DNA of 64,000 nt, taken from NCBI GenBank assembly GCA_910822395.1, contig OU365335.1, positions 682,001 through 746,000 of the forward strand, given 5' to 3'. Source of the DNA: Pseudoclavibacter triregionum. GTDB taxonomy: Bacteria; Actinomycetota; Actinomycetes; Actinomycetales; Microbacteriaceae. Of this stretch, positions 1 through 11,822 are shown in pieces (position 1 is the first letter of the stretch; every line of letters begins with the position of its first letter). The position numbers and the translations under genes were made by a program. The notes beneath the pieces are model-generated. The model saw only the letters and a list, made by a program, of their open reading frames with translations, had not been told where the DNA came from and ran no database searches.

Positions 1-940
1 CGATGCCCGGTGCCGGTGTCCGCGCGACGGCGCAGACGAAGTACGCGGCCGGCCGGTGGCGGAATCCCCGGTAGCCGTCGAAGAGCCCGGGAGAGAGGAT
101 GCCGGAGCCCGCCGCGAGCTCGGTCGAGACGCCCTCGGCGGCCGTGCGCTCGAGCGAGCCCGTGCCGCCGCCGTTCACGAACTCGATCGGCCCCGACTCC
201 CTGACGGCGTCGACGAGCGCTCGCCGGCGAGCCGCGAGCTCGCGCGCCGAAGCGGCCTGCATGGCGCGCGTCGCAAGGCCGGAGACGCCCGAGGCGCCGT
301 CCGCGACGCCCGCGATCTGCGCCTCGTAGGCCATGACGCCGACGAGCCGCACGCCCTCGCGACGCCGGATCGCCTGCGCGGCGGCCCGGGCCTGGGCGGG
401 CGTCCGAATGCCGGATCGCCGCGTGCCGATATGCACGCGTCCGCCGATCGCCTGCTCGAGCGGCCGGTACGAGGCGTCGAGATCGAGCGCGAGCCGCAGC
501 TCGCCCGCGAGCTCGACGCCCTCGATCGCCCGGTCGATGAGGTCGAGGTGCGCGGGCGAGTCGACCATGAGCGCCACGCGCGCGAGGAGCCCGGCATCCG
601 CCGCGAGCTCGCGGAGCGCGGCCCGATGCGCCGTCGGGTACGCGACGACGACGTCGTCGACCCCTCCCCTGGCGAGCATGATCGCCTCAGGCAGGGTGAA
701 GGCGAGGACGCCCGCGAAACCGGGATGCGCGAGCGCCCGACGCACGAGCTCGAGGCAGCGCAGCGACTTCGAGGCGACGCGGATCGGCATGCCGCCGGCC
801 CGCGTCGCGAGGGCGTCGAGGTTCTCGTCGACTGCGTCGAGGTCGAGCACCGCCAAGGGCGGGTCGAGCTCGCGCACGGCGCGGCGGAGCGTCTCGGGCA
901 CTCCGCCCCGGGTGCGCGCCGCGGGCGCTGTCCCGGCCAT
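1..940 (-). CDS. Amino acid deaminase/aldolase (alanine-racemase fold), C-terminus beyond window
   Basis: A PLP-dependent enzyme of the alanine racemase N-terminal / D-threonine aldolase-like family, read on the minus strand from the ATG at 940 and still open at base 1, so about 313 N-terminal residues are visible. The stretch RVASKSLRC places the likely PLP lysine at residue 58. Further family-like blocks are GFAGVLAFTLPEA, DDVVVAYPT and, near the end, VNGGGTGS, which usually contacts the cofactor phosphate. The family acts on D-amino or hydroxy amino acids in the cytoplasm; the exact substrate cannot be read here. It starts 5 bases after the chorismate mutase stop, so the two are probably co-transcribed. 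Confidence 0.85.
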   Translation of the reverse strand, partial: MAGTAPAARTRGGVPETLRRAVRELDPPLAVLDLDAVDENLDALATRAGGMPIRVASKSLRCLELVRRALAHPGFAGVLAFTLPEAIMLARGGVDDVVVAYPTAHRAALRELAADAGLLARVALMVDSPAHLDLIDRAIEGVELAGELRLALDLDASYRPLEQAIGGRVHIGTRRSGIRTPAQARAAAQAIRRREGVRLVGVMAYEAQIAGVADGASGVSGLATRAMQAASARELAARRRALVDAVRESGPIEFVNGGGTGSLERTAAEGVSTELAAGSGILSPGLFDGYRGFRHRPAAYFVCAVARTPAPGI

Positions 941-945
941 CCCGC

Positions 946-1341
946 TCAGAGCTCCCGCTCGGCGGCGCCCGGGTCGGCGCCCTCGGCGATGCGCTCGTGG
1001 TGGCGGATGACCTCGGCGATGACGAAGTTGATGAAGGTCTCCGCGAACTCCGGGTCGAGCTCGGCGTCGGCCGCGAGCGCCCGGAGGCGCGCGATCTGGC
1101 GCTCCTCTCGGGCCGGATCGGCCGGCGGCAGCCCGAACTCGGCCTTGAGGCGGCCGACTGCCTGGGTGCACTTGAAGCGCTCGGCGAGCAGGTGCACGAG
1201 GGCGGCGTCGATGTTGTCGATGGAGCCGCGGAGGCGCCCGAGGCGCGCGAGCGGCTCGGCCTGGTCGGCGGAGGGCCGCCCGCCGGCCGCCGCCTGCTCG
1301 GCCGCGTCGTGCCGCTCGACGGCCCCCTTCTGCTCGCGCAC
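946..1341 (-). CDS. Chorismate mutase, AroQ type
   Basis: Converts chorismate to prephenate for phenylalanine and tyrosine synthesis. The 131-residue product shows the all-helical AroQ pattern: LRGSIDNID (Arg38) opens helix 1, AERFKCTQAVGRLKAEFG carries Arg55 and Lys66, and REERQIARL (78-86) supplies the second Arg/Glu set before FINFVIAEVIRHHERIA. The listed start is a GTG, two bases after the preceding stop; the first 30 residues are low-complexity, so a start nearer residue 30 is possible. It sits between a small acidic protein gene and the deaminase/aldolase gene in one minus-strand run. Confidence 0.88.
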   Translation of the reverse strand: MREQKGAVERHDAAEQAAAGGRPSADQAEPLARLGRLRGSIDNIDAALVHLLAERFKCTQAVGRLKAEFGLPPADPAREERQIARLRALAADAELDPEFAETFINFVIAEVIRHHERIAEGADPGAAEREL

Positions 1342-1343
1342 GG

Positions 1344-1586
1344 CTAGATCTGGTCGCGCGGGAGCGTCGGCGTCTCCGCCTCTGCCCCGCGGGTCTCGAG
1401 CGAGGGGTCCATGCGAAGGACTTCTGCCGGGTCGCGGCCGTCGCCGGCCGGGGCCTCGGGGTCGTCCGCGATCGCGTCCTCGGCGTCCGACTCGACGTTC
1501 ATGACCGACTGGATGGCGTCGTCGAGCTCGCGGATCGGCTCCGCGCCCTCGGGCGCGGCCCCCTCGCCAGGAAGCTCGCCGCTCAT
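1344..1586 (-). CDS. Small acidic hypothetical protein
   Basis: An 80-residue protein with no family I recognise. It is strongly acidic and rich in Glu, Asp, Pro and Ala, with a helical-looking centre ([20 protein letters not shown]) and no membrane segment, cysteine pair or signal peptide. Its ATG overlaps the deoC stop as ATGA and its TAG lies two bases before the chorismate mutase start, so it appears translationally coupled in a deoC-to-chorismate mutase operon. The tight coupling is the main argument that it is real; no function is proposed. Confidence 0.6.
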   Translation of the reverse strand: MSGELPGEGAAPEGAEPIRELDDAIQSVMNVESDAEDAIADDPEAPAGDGRDPAEVLRMDPSLETRGAEAETPTLPRDQI

Positions 1587-2302
1587 TTCGGGGCCCCCTC
1601 GAGGACCGCCGCCGTGCCGGAGAGGCCGAGGCGGCTCGCGCCGGCGTCGATCATCGCGACGGCGTCGGCCCAGCTGCGGATGCCGCCGGAGGCCTTCACC
1701 CCGAGGCGATCGCCGACCGTCTCGCGCATGAGCTTCACGGCGTGGACGCTCGCGCCGCCCTCCGGGTGGAAGCCCGTGGAGGTCTTCACGAAGTCGGCGC
1801 CCGCGCGCTCGGCGGCCTCGCAGGCCGCGACGATCTCGTCGTCCGTGAGCGCGGCCGACTCGATGATGACCTTGAGGATCGTCGGCTCCGGCGCCGCATT
1901 GCGCACCTGCGCGATGTCGGCCTCGACGAGGTCGGCGCGGCCGGCCTTGAGCTGGCCGATGTCGATGACCATGTCGATCTCCTCGGCGCCGTCGGCGACC
2001 GAGCGGGCGGCCTCGACGGCCTTCACGCCGGGGTGGTGCTTGCCGGAGGGAAAGCCGCAGACCGTGGCGATCCGCACCTGGCCCTGCTCCCCCTCGACGG
2101 GGAGCATCGACGGCGAGACGCAGATCGAGTACGTGCCGAGGAGCTTCGCCTCCTCGAGGAGCGCGCTCACCTGCTCGGGCGTCGCGTCGGTCTTGAGCAG
2201 GGTGTGGTCCACGTACCGGGCGAGCTCGGCGCGCGTGAGCGCGGCCGCGCCGCCCTCCGCCGAGTCGACGTCCAGGGGTGCGTCCTGCGTGGGGTCGGTC
2301 AT
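1583..2302 (-). CDS. deoC: Deoxyribose-phosphate aldolase
   Basis: Cleaves 2-deoxyribose 5-phosphate to acetaldehyde and glyceraldehyde 3-phosphate in deoxynucleoside catabolism. The 239-residue protein has the DeoC/LacD TIM-barrel blocks: [11 protein letters not shown] near residue 31, VCGFPSGKH at 81-89, EIDMVIDIG with the proton-relay Asp at about 110, FVKTSTGF with the Schiff-base Lys173, and VKASGGIR with Lys203. Length is normal apart from a short N-terminal extension of about 22 residues. It is the first gene of the minus-strand run down to the deaminase. No other deo genes are in view. Confidence 0.95.
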   Translation of the reverse strand: MTDPTQDAPLDVDSAEGGAAALTRAELARYVDHTLLKTDATPEQVSALLEEAKLLGTYSICVSPSMLPVEGEQGQVRIATVCGFPSGKHHPGVKAVEAARSVADGAEEIDMVIDIGQLKAGRADLVEADIAQVRNAAPEPTILKVIIESAALTDDEIVAACEAAERAGADFVKTSTGFHPEGGASVHAVKLMRETVGDRLGVKASGGIRSWADAVAMIDAGASRLGLSGTAAVLEGAPK

Positions 2303-2426
2303 CTGCGGCTCCTTCGCGGCGGGATCAGGGGATGCCGGGCGAGGCGCATCGATGCGCGCGGATGCCCGGGGGACGGCTCGGCCCCGCGCGGCCCGTCCGG
2401 AGCGGCGCGGGGCCGAGGCGATCGGG

Positions 2427-2858
2427 CTACTCGACGATCGAGAGCGTCACCTCGACGTTACCGCGGGTGGCGTGCGAGTAGGGGCAGATGTCCTCGTGCG
2501 CCTTCTTCGCGACGGCCTCCGCGTCCTCCTTGGAGAGATTCGGGGCGTGGACATCGTGCTGGACGGCGATCTCGAAGCCGCCGGCGGCGCGCTTGCCGAT
2601 CGAGACGGAGGTCGAGACCTGGGCGTCCTTCGTGTCCTTCTCGAGCTCCTTGCCGGCCGCGTGGAACGCGCCGAGGAAGCAGGTCGAGTAGGTGGCGGCG
2701 AAGAGCTGCTCGGGGTTGAGGCCCTCGCCGGAGCCGCCGAGCTCCTTCGGCGGGCGGGTGTCGGCGTCGAGGCGGTCGTCGTCGGTGCGGACATGGCCGT
2801 CGCGGCCGCCGCCCGAGGCGTGAGCGAGTGCGGTGTAGAGAGCTTCCATGCGGGACAT
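2427..2858 (-). CDS. ohr: Organic hydroperoxide resistance protein (Ohr/OsmC family)
   Basis: A thiol peroxidase that reduces organic and fatty-acid hydroperoxides in the cytoplasm. The 143-residue product has the two-cysteine signature of Ohr: Cys60 in YSTCFLGA and Cys125 in [13 protein letters not shown], plus [12 protein letters not shown] upstream of the first cysteine. The start at 2858 gives MSRMEAL; a second ATG three codons later would give [11 protein letters not shown], which looks more like the usual Ohr start, and neither has a clear Shine-Dalgarno. No OhrR-type regulator lies next to it. The 124 bases between its stop and deoC hold no gene. Confidence 0.93.
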   Translation of the reverse strand: MSRMEALYTALAHASGGGRDGHVRTDDDRLDADTRPPKELGGSGEGLNPEQLFAATYSTCFLGAFHAAGKELEKDTKDAQVSTSVSIGKRAAGGFEIAVQHDVHAPNLSKEDAEAVAKKAHEDICPYSHATRGNVEVTLSIVE

Positions 2859-2917
2859 GCAACCAGCGCCGCCCGAACGTCCCCTGCGAGCTCGCGCGCG
2901 CCCCTCCCCGTGCAGGT

Positions 2918-2964
2918 GGCCCCAAGTTGCTGTTCGGGAGCCTCCCGAACAGCAACTTGGGGCC
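2918..2964. repeat. 47-bp near-perfect palindrome, copy 1
   Basis: Two 23-bp arms, 2918-2940 and 2942-2964, are exact reverse complements around a single base. A closely related palindrome sits at 44160-44216. Both lie just 3' of a minus-strand gene (here the GNAT gene ending at 2988), so a transcript-end hairpin is possible. There is no T-tract. Confidence 0.85.
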
Positions 2965-2987
2965 AGTTAGGGGTGAGGACGCGGGGG

Positions 2988-3641
2988 CTACCCGGGGGCG
3001 GCGAGGCGCGCCTCGAGGTTCGCGCGCACCGTCGGCCACTCGACGTCCTTGAGGATCGCGTGCGTCACCGTGTCGCGCCAGGTGCCGTCCGGGCGCGGGC
3101 GGTCGCGCCGCAGCACGCCCTCCCTGGTCGCGCCGAGCTTCGCGACCGCCCGCAGCGAGCGCGCGTTCTGATTGTCGACGTTGAGGATGACCTTCTCGTA
3201 GCCCCGCTCGAAGCAGGCCTCGAGGAGCGCGAGCTTGCACGCCGGGTTCACCATGCCGCCCCAGACCTTCGGGGAGTAGGCGGTCCAGCCGATCTCGACG
3301 AGCTCGCGGGCGCGGTCGAGGTGGCCGAGGGAGGTCATCCCGACGAGCTCGCCGACGCCGTCGTCCGCCGTCTCGTCGAGGAGGTGCACGGCGTAGCTCT
3401 CGCAGCCCTCCTGCGTGAAGGCGGGCAGCCAGCCGCGGAGGAAGGCGACCCAGCCGTCCTCGGTGCCGGGCAGCGCCATCGGCCCGCCCGCGAAGAAGCC
3501 CGCGAAGACCTCGGGGACGCCGACGACGGGATGGAGCGCCCGGAGGACGGCTTCGGCCGCGGCCTCGTCGGAGGCCGGGATCGGCACGAGGACGACGCCG
3601 CGGCCTCGGATCGGCTCGGCGGGCAGCGGCTGCGCGGTCAT
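2988..3641 (-). CDS. GNAT family N-acetyltransferase (RimJ/RimL-like)
   Basis: A 217-residue acetyl-CoA-dependent acetyltransferase. The central part resembles the RimJ/RimL branch: VGMTSLGHLDRARELVEIGWTAYSPKVWGG, followed by NPACKLALLEACFERGYEKVILNVDNQNARSLRAVAKLGATREGVLRRDR, the typical sequence where a crowded Asn-x-x-Ser and a late Gly-Ala turn end the acetyl-CoA fold. The substrate (a protein N-terminus, an antibiotic or a small amine) cannot be inferred. The ATG at 3641 is preceded by TAGGAT and six bases, which fits a leaderless mRNA. It is monocistronic by appearance, with the palindrome at 2918-2964 beyond its stop. Confidence 0.85.
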   Translation of the reverse strand: MTAQPLPAEPIRGRGVVLVPIPASDEAAAEAVLRALHPVVGVPEVFAGFFAGGPMALPGTEDGWVAFLRGWLPAFTQEGCESYAVHLLDETADDGVGELVGMTSLGHLDRARELVEIGWTAYSPKVWGGMVNPACKLALLEACFERGYEKVILNVDNQNARSLRAVAKLGATREGVLRRDRPRPDGTWRDTVTHAILKDVEWPTVRANLEARLAAPG

Positions 3642-3995
3642 GCGCGGATCCTACGCGCGCGCACCTGTCATCCCACCGGATGACCCAGGCTTCGCCGCCG
3701 GGGCGACGACCCGCCTGGCGCCGTTCGCGAGACTGGCCTCACGCGATCGACGAGGCCTCGCGCCGAGCGATCGCCGCGAGACCCCCACCGGGCGCGGCCC
3801 GGCGTCGGGCTCGCCCGCTCAGAGCAGGCTGTCGCGGACGCGCCGTCGGGGGACCGCGCAGACTCTCCGCTCGCAGGCGGGCGCGACGAGGCGGGGATCA
3901 TGCGGGCGCCGGCTCCGGGGAGGCCGGCGCCCGTTCTCGTCGCAGGAATGGATGGCGTGGGGCGTGTCGCCCAGCCGGCGACCGGCGCGGGCGGG
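3642..3995. other. Intergenic stretch without a convincing gene
   Basis: These 354 bases separate the GNAT start from the purA stop. Short open frames here have no family resemblance and arginine/proline-heavy composition typical of GC-rich non-coding frames. The only structure I see is the GC hairpin at 3903-3933. Confidence 0.5.
3903..3933 (-). terminator. Hairpin downstream of purA
   Basis: Arms 3903-3913 and 3923-3933 are exact 11-bp reverse complements with a 9-nt loop, about 60 bases past the purA stop in the direction of transcription. No U-tract follows, as is common for actinobacterial terminators. Confidence 0.6.
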
Positions 3996-7734
<3,739 letters not shown>

Positions 7735-7837
7735 GGAGGTGAGACCCTTTCGGTCGTGGAAGCGGATGATCGTCGGCCGTTGCCGATCGGGCCGGCGGAC
7801 ACGGTGCGAGGGACCCGGGGGGAGGGCCGCACCTGCG

Positions 7838-7856
7838 GAATCGTATCAAACGATTC
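7838..7856. promoter_or_regulatory. Dyad in the divergent surface-protein promoter region
   Basis: Exact 7-bp arms GAATCGT and ACGATTC around a 5-base spacer, an AT-richer island in the 290-base gap between the two divergent surface-protein genes. Position suits an operator for one or both, but the cognate regulator is unknown. Confidence 0.4.
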
Positions 7857-8024
7857 GGCTCACCCGAACCGCGCCGTCAGTCCCGCCGCCGTGCGGATCT
7901 CGGCGCGCAGAGTGCGGGGCTGCGGGCACACTCAGGCCGCGGCCGAACGTCTCCCCATCCCGCGGCAGCAGCTCGCCGCGTCGTCGCGGCGGGCCTGGTC
8001 CCCTCCCTCCCCCTCGGAGCTCCC

Positions 8025-9480
8025 ATGTCCCAGCCCTCCGCGCTCAGCGCGCTCCTCGCGATCGTCGTCGAGGTCACCGCGCTCGCCGGCGCCGGCCCGG
8101 CCCACGCCGAGCCTACGCCCACCGATCCGCCCGCCTCCGCGCCGACCCTCCCATCATCGGTCGAGATCCCCGCGAGCGGCTCGACGCCGATCCCCTCCCC
8201 GGCGGCGGCCTCGACGGCTCCCGCCGCGAGCGACGCCCCCCGCGAGACGCCTTCCGATGCATCCTCGCCGAGCGCCGCGGCGACCCCGCGGCCGCGCTCG
8301 CGCCGACGGCGCTCGCCCCCCAGACCGCGTCGACGACGATCGGCGACACGACGATCGCCGCCTCGATGACCCGGCTCACGACCGGCACGGGGCACGGGAC
8401 GCCCTCCGCGTGCTTCATCACGTCGGCCAACGGCCACGACCCGGCCGATGACACCCCGGATGACGCGTACGTCTGCTCGGGAGACGAGGTCACGTACCGC
8501 ATCGACGCGAACGTCAAGACCCCGCGCAGGACACCGTGCACGTCCACACGGGCGCCGCTCCGGCGCTTGCGATCGAGAAGCTCATCGCGGGCGACGAGGC
8601 CGACGCGGCACCCGGCGTCCGCCTCGCGGCCGGCGTCCCGGCGACGGTCGAGGCCGTCGTGTCGAACGTCGGCGACGTGCCCGTCACGGGCATCCGGGTG
8701 GCGGACGACGTCATCCCCGGCGGCCTGTACTGCCCTGCGGACGAGCTCGCGGCCGGCGCGTCGATGACGTGCACCGCGACGCTGCCCGGCCTCGCACCAT
8801 TCGCGCAGCACGCGAACACGGCGACCGTGACCGGCATCGGCCCGACCCTCGCCGACGGGACGCGCGTCGACCCCGCGCCCGTCTCGGACGGCGCCCACGC
8901 CTTCGCGGACGGCGCCGCGACCCTCGCCCTCGAGAAGCGCTTCAACGGCGAGGACGCCGACGACCAGCCGGGCATCCTCGTCGGCGCCGCATCGCGGGTC
9001 GGCGTGACCTACACCGTGACGAACACCGGCCACCCGCCCCTCACGGGCGTGACCGTGACCGATGCGGACCCCGCGGCGGGACCGATCACGTGCCCGACCG
9101 CCGAGCTCGCGCCGGGGGCGTCGACGGACTGCGTCGGGTCCCGGACCGCGCCGTCGCCCGGCAGCGGGACCTTCGGCGGCATCGCGACCGCCACCGCGGA
9201 CGAGGTCCGACTCGCCGACGGGACGCCGGCGGGGCCGAGCCCCGCGAGCGATCCGGCGTGGGGGCACGTCCCCGACACGGCCGCCGAGACGCCGGGGGAG
9301 ACGATCGTGCCGCCCTCCTCTCCGACGCCGGTGATCCGCAACCCCGACGGCTCGCTCCCGCAGACGGGTGTCCAGGGCGACCAGATGCCGGTCGTGCTCG
9401 GACTGGGGCTCCTCTTGACGGGCGGGGCCCTCTTCCTCATCCGCCGTCGCCGCGCGCGAGCCTCGGCCGAACGCGGGTAG
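8025..9480 (+). pseudogene. LPQTG-anchored surface protein, broken by two apparent frameshifts
   Basis: A wall-anchored protein readable only by joining three frames. From the ATG at 8025 (GGAG seven bases upstream) the first frame gives a signal peptide ending PAHAEP and a Pro/Ser/Ala linker to about 8287; the second frame continues as PAAALAPTALAPQTAST to about 8523; the third runs PAQDTVHVHTGAAPALAIEKL through two DUF11-like repeats, each starting with an ALAIEKL/TLALEKR strand, to LPQTGVQGDQ, a membrane segment and RRRRARASAERG. Both shifts fit loss of one C in an ACCCCG run. The third frame alone has an ATG at 8536. It may be a true pseudogene, a phase-variable gene or an assembly error. 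Confidence 0.7.
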
Positions 9481-9499
9481 ACCGCGGAGGAGGGCGCAG

Positions 9500-9540
9500 C
9501 GAGAGGCGGCCGGCAGCCGATGGCCGCCGGCCGCCTCTCG
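9500..9540. terminator. Bidirectional hairpin between convergent genes
   Basis: Arms 9500-9514 and 9526-9540 are exact 15-bp reverse complements with an 11-nt loop. It lies between the plus-strand LPQTG gene and the minus-strand DUF3151 gene and can serve both. Confidence 0.75.
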
Positions 9541-9542
9541 CA

Positions 9543-10007
9543 TCAGGGGCGACGGGTGGACGGCCCGATCGCCGAGGACGACGCGTCGCCCCTCGCCGTC
9601 GCGATGGCGTTCAGCGCGCCCGCGTCGCAGTCGGTCAGAAGCGCGTCGAGCCGCTCGGGCTCGCCGGCCTCGCCGATGGCCTCGGCGGCGGTGCGCAGCG
9701 CGGCGAAGGCGCGGAGGACGCCGCGGTTCGGCTCGTGCGACCACGGCACGGGCCCCTGGCCGCGCCATCCGGCCTTGCGGAGCGCGTCGAGGCCGCGGTG
9801 GTAGCCGACGCGCGCGTAGGCGTAGCGCTCGAGGGCGGGCTCGGTGGCCTCGGCGAGCGCGGCCCAGGCGAGCGAGGACGCCGGGTGGGCGGCGGCGACG
9901 GCCGCGAGCGCGGCGCGGTCGGACCCGGCCTCGGCCACGGCCGCGACGACCTCGGGCTCGGCGGCGAGTCGGGTCTCGGGGATGCCCAGGAGGTTCGCGT
10001 GCTGCAT
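9543..10007 (-). CDS. DUF3151 family protein
   Basis: A 154-residue cytoplasmic protein of a family confined to Actinobacteria and without assigned function. Diagnostic blocks are PASSLAWAALAEA, AYARVGYHRGLDALRKAGWRGQGPVPWSHEPNRGVLRAFAAL and the acidic-flanked AIGEAGEPERLDALLTDCD. Length is typical. The ATG at 10007 follows TACGAT by six bases, consistent with leaderless transcription. Its stop sits by the shared hairpin at 9500-9540. The TetR gene is 57 bases upstream on the same strand and may or may not share a transcript. Confidence 0.9.
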   Translation of the reverse strand: MQHANLLGIPETRLAAEPEVVAAVAEAGSDRAALAAVAAAHPASSLAWAALAEATEPALERYAYARVGYHRGLDALRKAGWRGQGPVPWSHEPNRGVLRAFAALRTAAEAIGEAGEPERLDALLTDCDAGALNAIATARGDASSSAIGPSTRRP

Positions 10008-10063
10008 GCCGCCATCGTATCGGCGGCGGAACCGACGCGACCGGCGCGGAGAGCCGGAAGCGG

Positions 10064-10639
10064 CTAGACGGCCGCGGGCTGCGGCGGCAGGACGAGCGCG
10101 AGAAGCGCGTCGGCGACCTCCTCGAGCGTGCGCTCGGGCTCAAAGGCGAGCCACTCGAGGCCGGCCGTGAGCGTCGCGCCGAAGAGCGACATCGCGGGCA
10201 CCATCGTGTCGCCGTGGGCGGCGAGCTCGGGGCGGGCGGCGAGGATGGCGCGGCAGAAGCTGCCCGCGATCGCGTCGCGGAAGGCGCCGAGGGTCTCCGA
10301 CCAGTTCCGGTCGGAGCGGAAGACCTCCGAGGCGAGGAGCTTCGCGAGATCGGGCTTGGCCTGGAGCCGCCCGAGGAGCGTGCGGACGACGCCGACGAGG
10401 GGCTCTCGCCCCTCCCCCGCCACCGCCTCCTCGAGGAGCGGCACGAGGGTGCGGCCGGCCTCGTGGAAGAGAGCGCCGAAGAGCTCGTCCTTGCCGGCGA
10501 AGTTGTAGTAGACGGATCCCTTCGCGACGCCCGCGCGCGCGGCGATGTCGTCCATCGTCGTGGCGGAGATGCCGCGGCTCGCGGCGAGCTCGATGGCCGC
10601 GTCGAGGATCGCCTCGCGGCTGCGGTTCGGCCTGCCCAT
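10064..10639 (-). CDS. TetR family transcriptional regulator
   Basis: A 191-residue TetR-type regulator. The N-terminal helix-turn-helix reads AILDAAIELAASRGISATTMDDIAARAGVAKGSVYYNFAGKDELF; the C-terminal part is a ligand-binding helical domain. I place the start at MGRPNRSREAI (10639) because the 20 upstream codons are arginine-rich and not family-like. It is divergent from the ABC-like/YhgE-Pip pair, and a dyad with GAC-TG-GTC core overlaps the intervening promoter, so it is expected to repress that pair and perhaps itself. Ligand unknown. Confidence 0.92.
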   Translation of the reverse strand: MGRPNRSREAILDAAIELAASRGISATTMDDIAARAGVAKGSVYYNFAGKDELFGALFHEAGRTLVPLLEEAVAGEGREPLVGVVRTLLGRLQAKPDLAKLLASEVFRSDRNWSETLGAFRDAIAGSFCRAILAARPELAAHGDTMVPAMSLFGATLTAGLEWLAFEPERTLEEVADALLALVLPPQPAAV

Positions 10640-10703
10640 CGCTCTGGCCCCTCTCTGCGCGCGGCGCCGCGCCCTGGTTGCTGGACGCCAGCCTAGCACG
10701 TTC

Positions 10704-10732
10704 TTGTACCGACTGGTCAGTTCAGTTATGCT
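10704..10732 (+). promoter_or_regulatory. Promoter with overlapping TetR-type operator
   Basis: TTGTAC (10704-10709), 17 bases, then TATGCT (10727-10732) give a consensus-like promoter pointing at the ABC-like gene. Inside the spacer lies the imperfect dyad ACCGACTGGTCAGT (10708-10721). Binding there would block polymerase directly. Confidence 0.7.
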
Positions 10733-10785
10733 CGTCGTGTCCCGGGGCGCCCGCCCCAGTCCACCGACGGAGATCGAAGGCCACC

Positions 10786-11793
10786 ATGCGCGTCACGCTC
10801 GAAGGAGCGTCGAAGGGCCGCCACGGCGAGGTCCTCGCGCCGACGAGCTGCGTGCTCGAGACCGGCCGCGTCACCGTCGTCGCCACCGACACCGAGCAGG
10901 GCCCGAGCGTCCTCTCGCTCGTGCTCGCCGGCCGCATGGCCCCGACGAGCGGCGAGATCCACGCCGACGGCGGCCACTCGCGCCGACGCCTTCGCCGCGC
11001 GACCGCGCTCATCGACACCCCGTCCGTCTGCGAGCCCGCCCCGACCGTGACGCTGCGGACGGTCGTCGCCGAGGAGCTCCTCTTCGCGCGGCTCCCCGCG
11101 GGCCCGCTCGCCGTCGGCCGGTGGCTCGACGAGCACGGGCTCCGCGAGCTCGGCGACCGCACGATGATGCACATCCCCGGCTTCACGCGCCTCCAGGCGC
11201 TCACGGAGCTCGCGCTCCTGCGGCCGAGGATCGAGGCGGTCGTCCTCACCTCCCCCGAGCGCTTCGGCACCGAGGTGCGCGAGCTCGTCGGCTACGCCCG
11301 CGAGGTCGCGGCCCGGGGCTTCGCGGTCGCCATCGTGTGCGGCGAGACGACGGCCCGCCTCGCCGAGCCGCTCCTCGGCGAGCTCGCGGCGCCCGTGCTC
11401 GCCTCGCCGGCCGCCGCGGCGCCGTCGATCGCCGCGCCCTCTCGCTCCCCCTTCGGCCCGGCGCCCGCCGAGGCCCGCGAGGACCCAGCGGCCGAGGCCG
11501 TCGCCGCCCAGGCCGGCGGATGGACCGAGGCGCGCGTCGAGGTCGAGCGCGAGCTCGCGGCGGCCGACGCCGCCGAGCCCGCCGGCGTCGGCTCCGGCCG
11601 CGACCCGGGCGCCGAGGAGCCCGCCGCCGACCTCCCCCGCGAGCGCTCCTCCCTCGAGCGCGCCGCCGCGGCCGCCGACCTCCCCGAGGCCCGACTCGCC
11701 GCGACCGCCGACCCCGCCGCCGCCCCCGATGCCTCCGGCCCGGCCCCCGACTCCGCCCGCGCCCCGCACCACGCCCCGCGGCACCTCCGCTGA
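10786..11793 (+). CDS. ABC-ATPase-like protein lacking a recognisable Walker A, partner of YhgE/Pip
   Basis: A 335-residue cytoplasmic protein whose first 200 residues resemble an ABC ATP-binding domain in layout (VTLEGASKGRHGEVLAPTSCVLETGRVTVVATDTEQGPSVLSLVLAGRMAPTSGEI), but the P-loop position reads TDTEQGPS rather than GxxGxGKS/T, and the later AVVLTSPERFG stands where a Walker B would be. The last 130 residues are an Ala/Glu/Pro-rich, likely disordered tail. The ATG is supported by GAAGG six bases upstream. It precedes the YhgE/Pip gene by 29 bases in one operon. It may be a non-hydrolysing accessory subunit; ATP binding is doubtful. Confidence 0.7.
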   Translation: MRVTLEGASKGRHGEVLAPTSCVLETGRVTVVATDTEQGPSVLSLVLAGRMAPTSGEIHADGGHSRRRLRRATALIDTPSVCEPAPTVTLRTVVAEELLFARLPAGPLAVGRWLDEHGLRELGDRTMMHIPGFTRLQALTELALLRPRIEAVVLTSPERFGTEVRELVGYAREVAARGFAVAIVCGETTARLAEPLLGELAAPVLASPAAAAPSIAAPSRSPFGPAPAEAREDPAAEAVAAQAGGWTEARVEVERELAAADAAEPAGVGSGRDPGAEEPAADLPRERSSLERAAAAADLPEARLAATADPAAAPDASGPAPDSARAPHHAPRHLR

Positions 11794-11822
11794 TCCGCCA
11801 TCCGGCAAGGAACCCCAGCACC

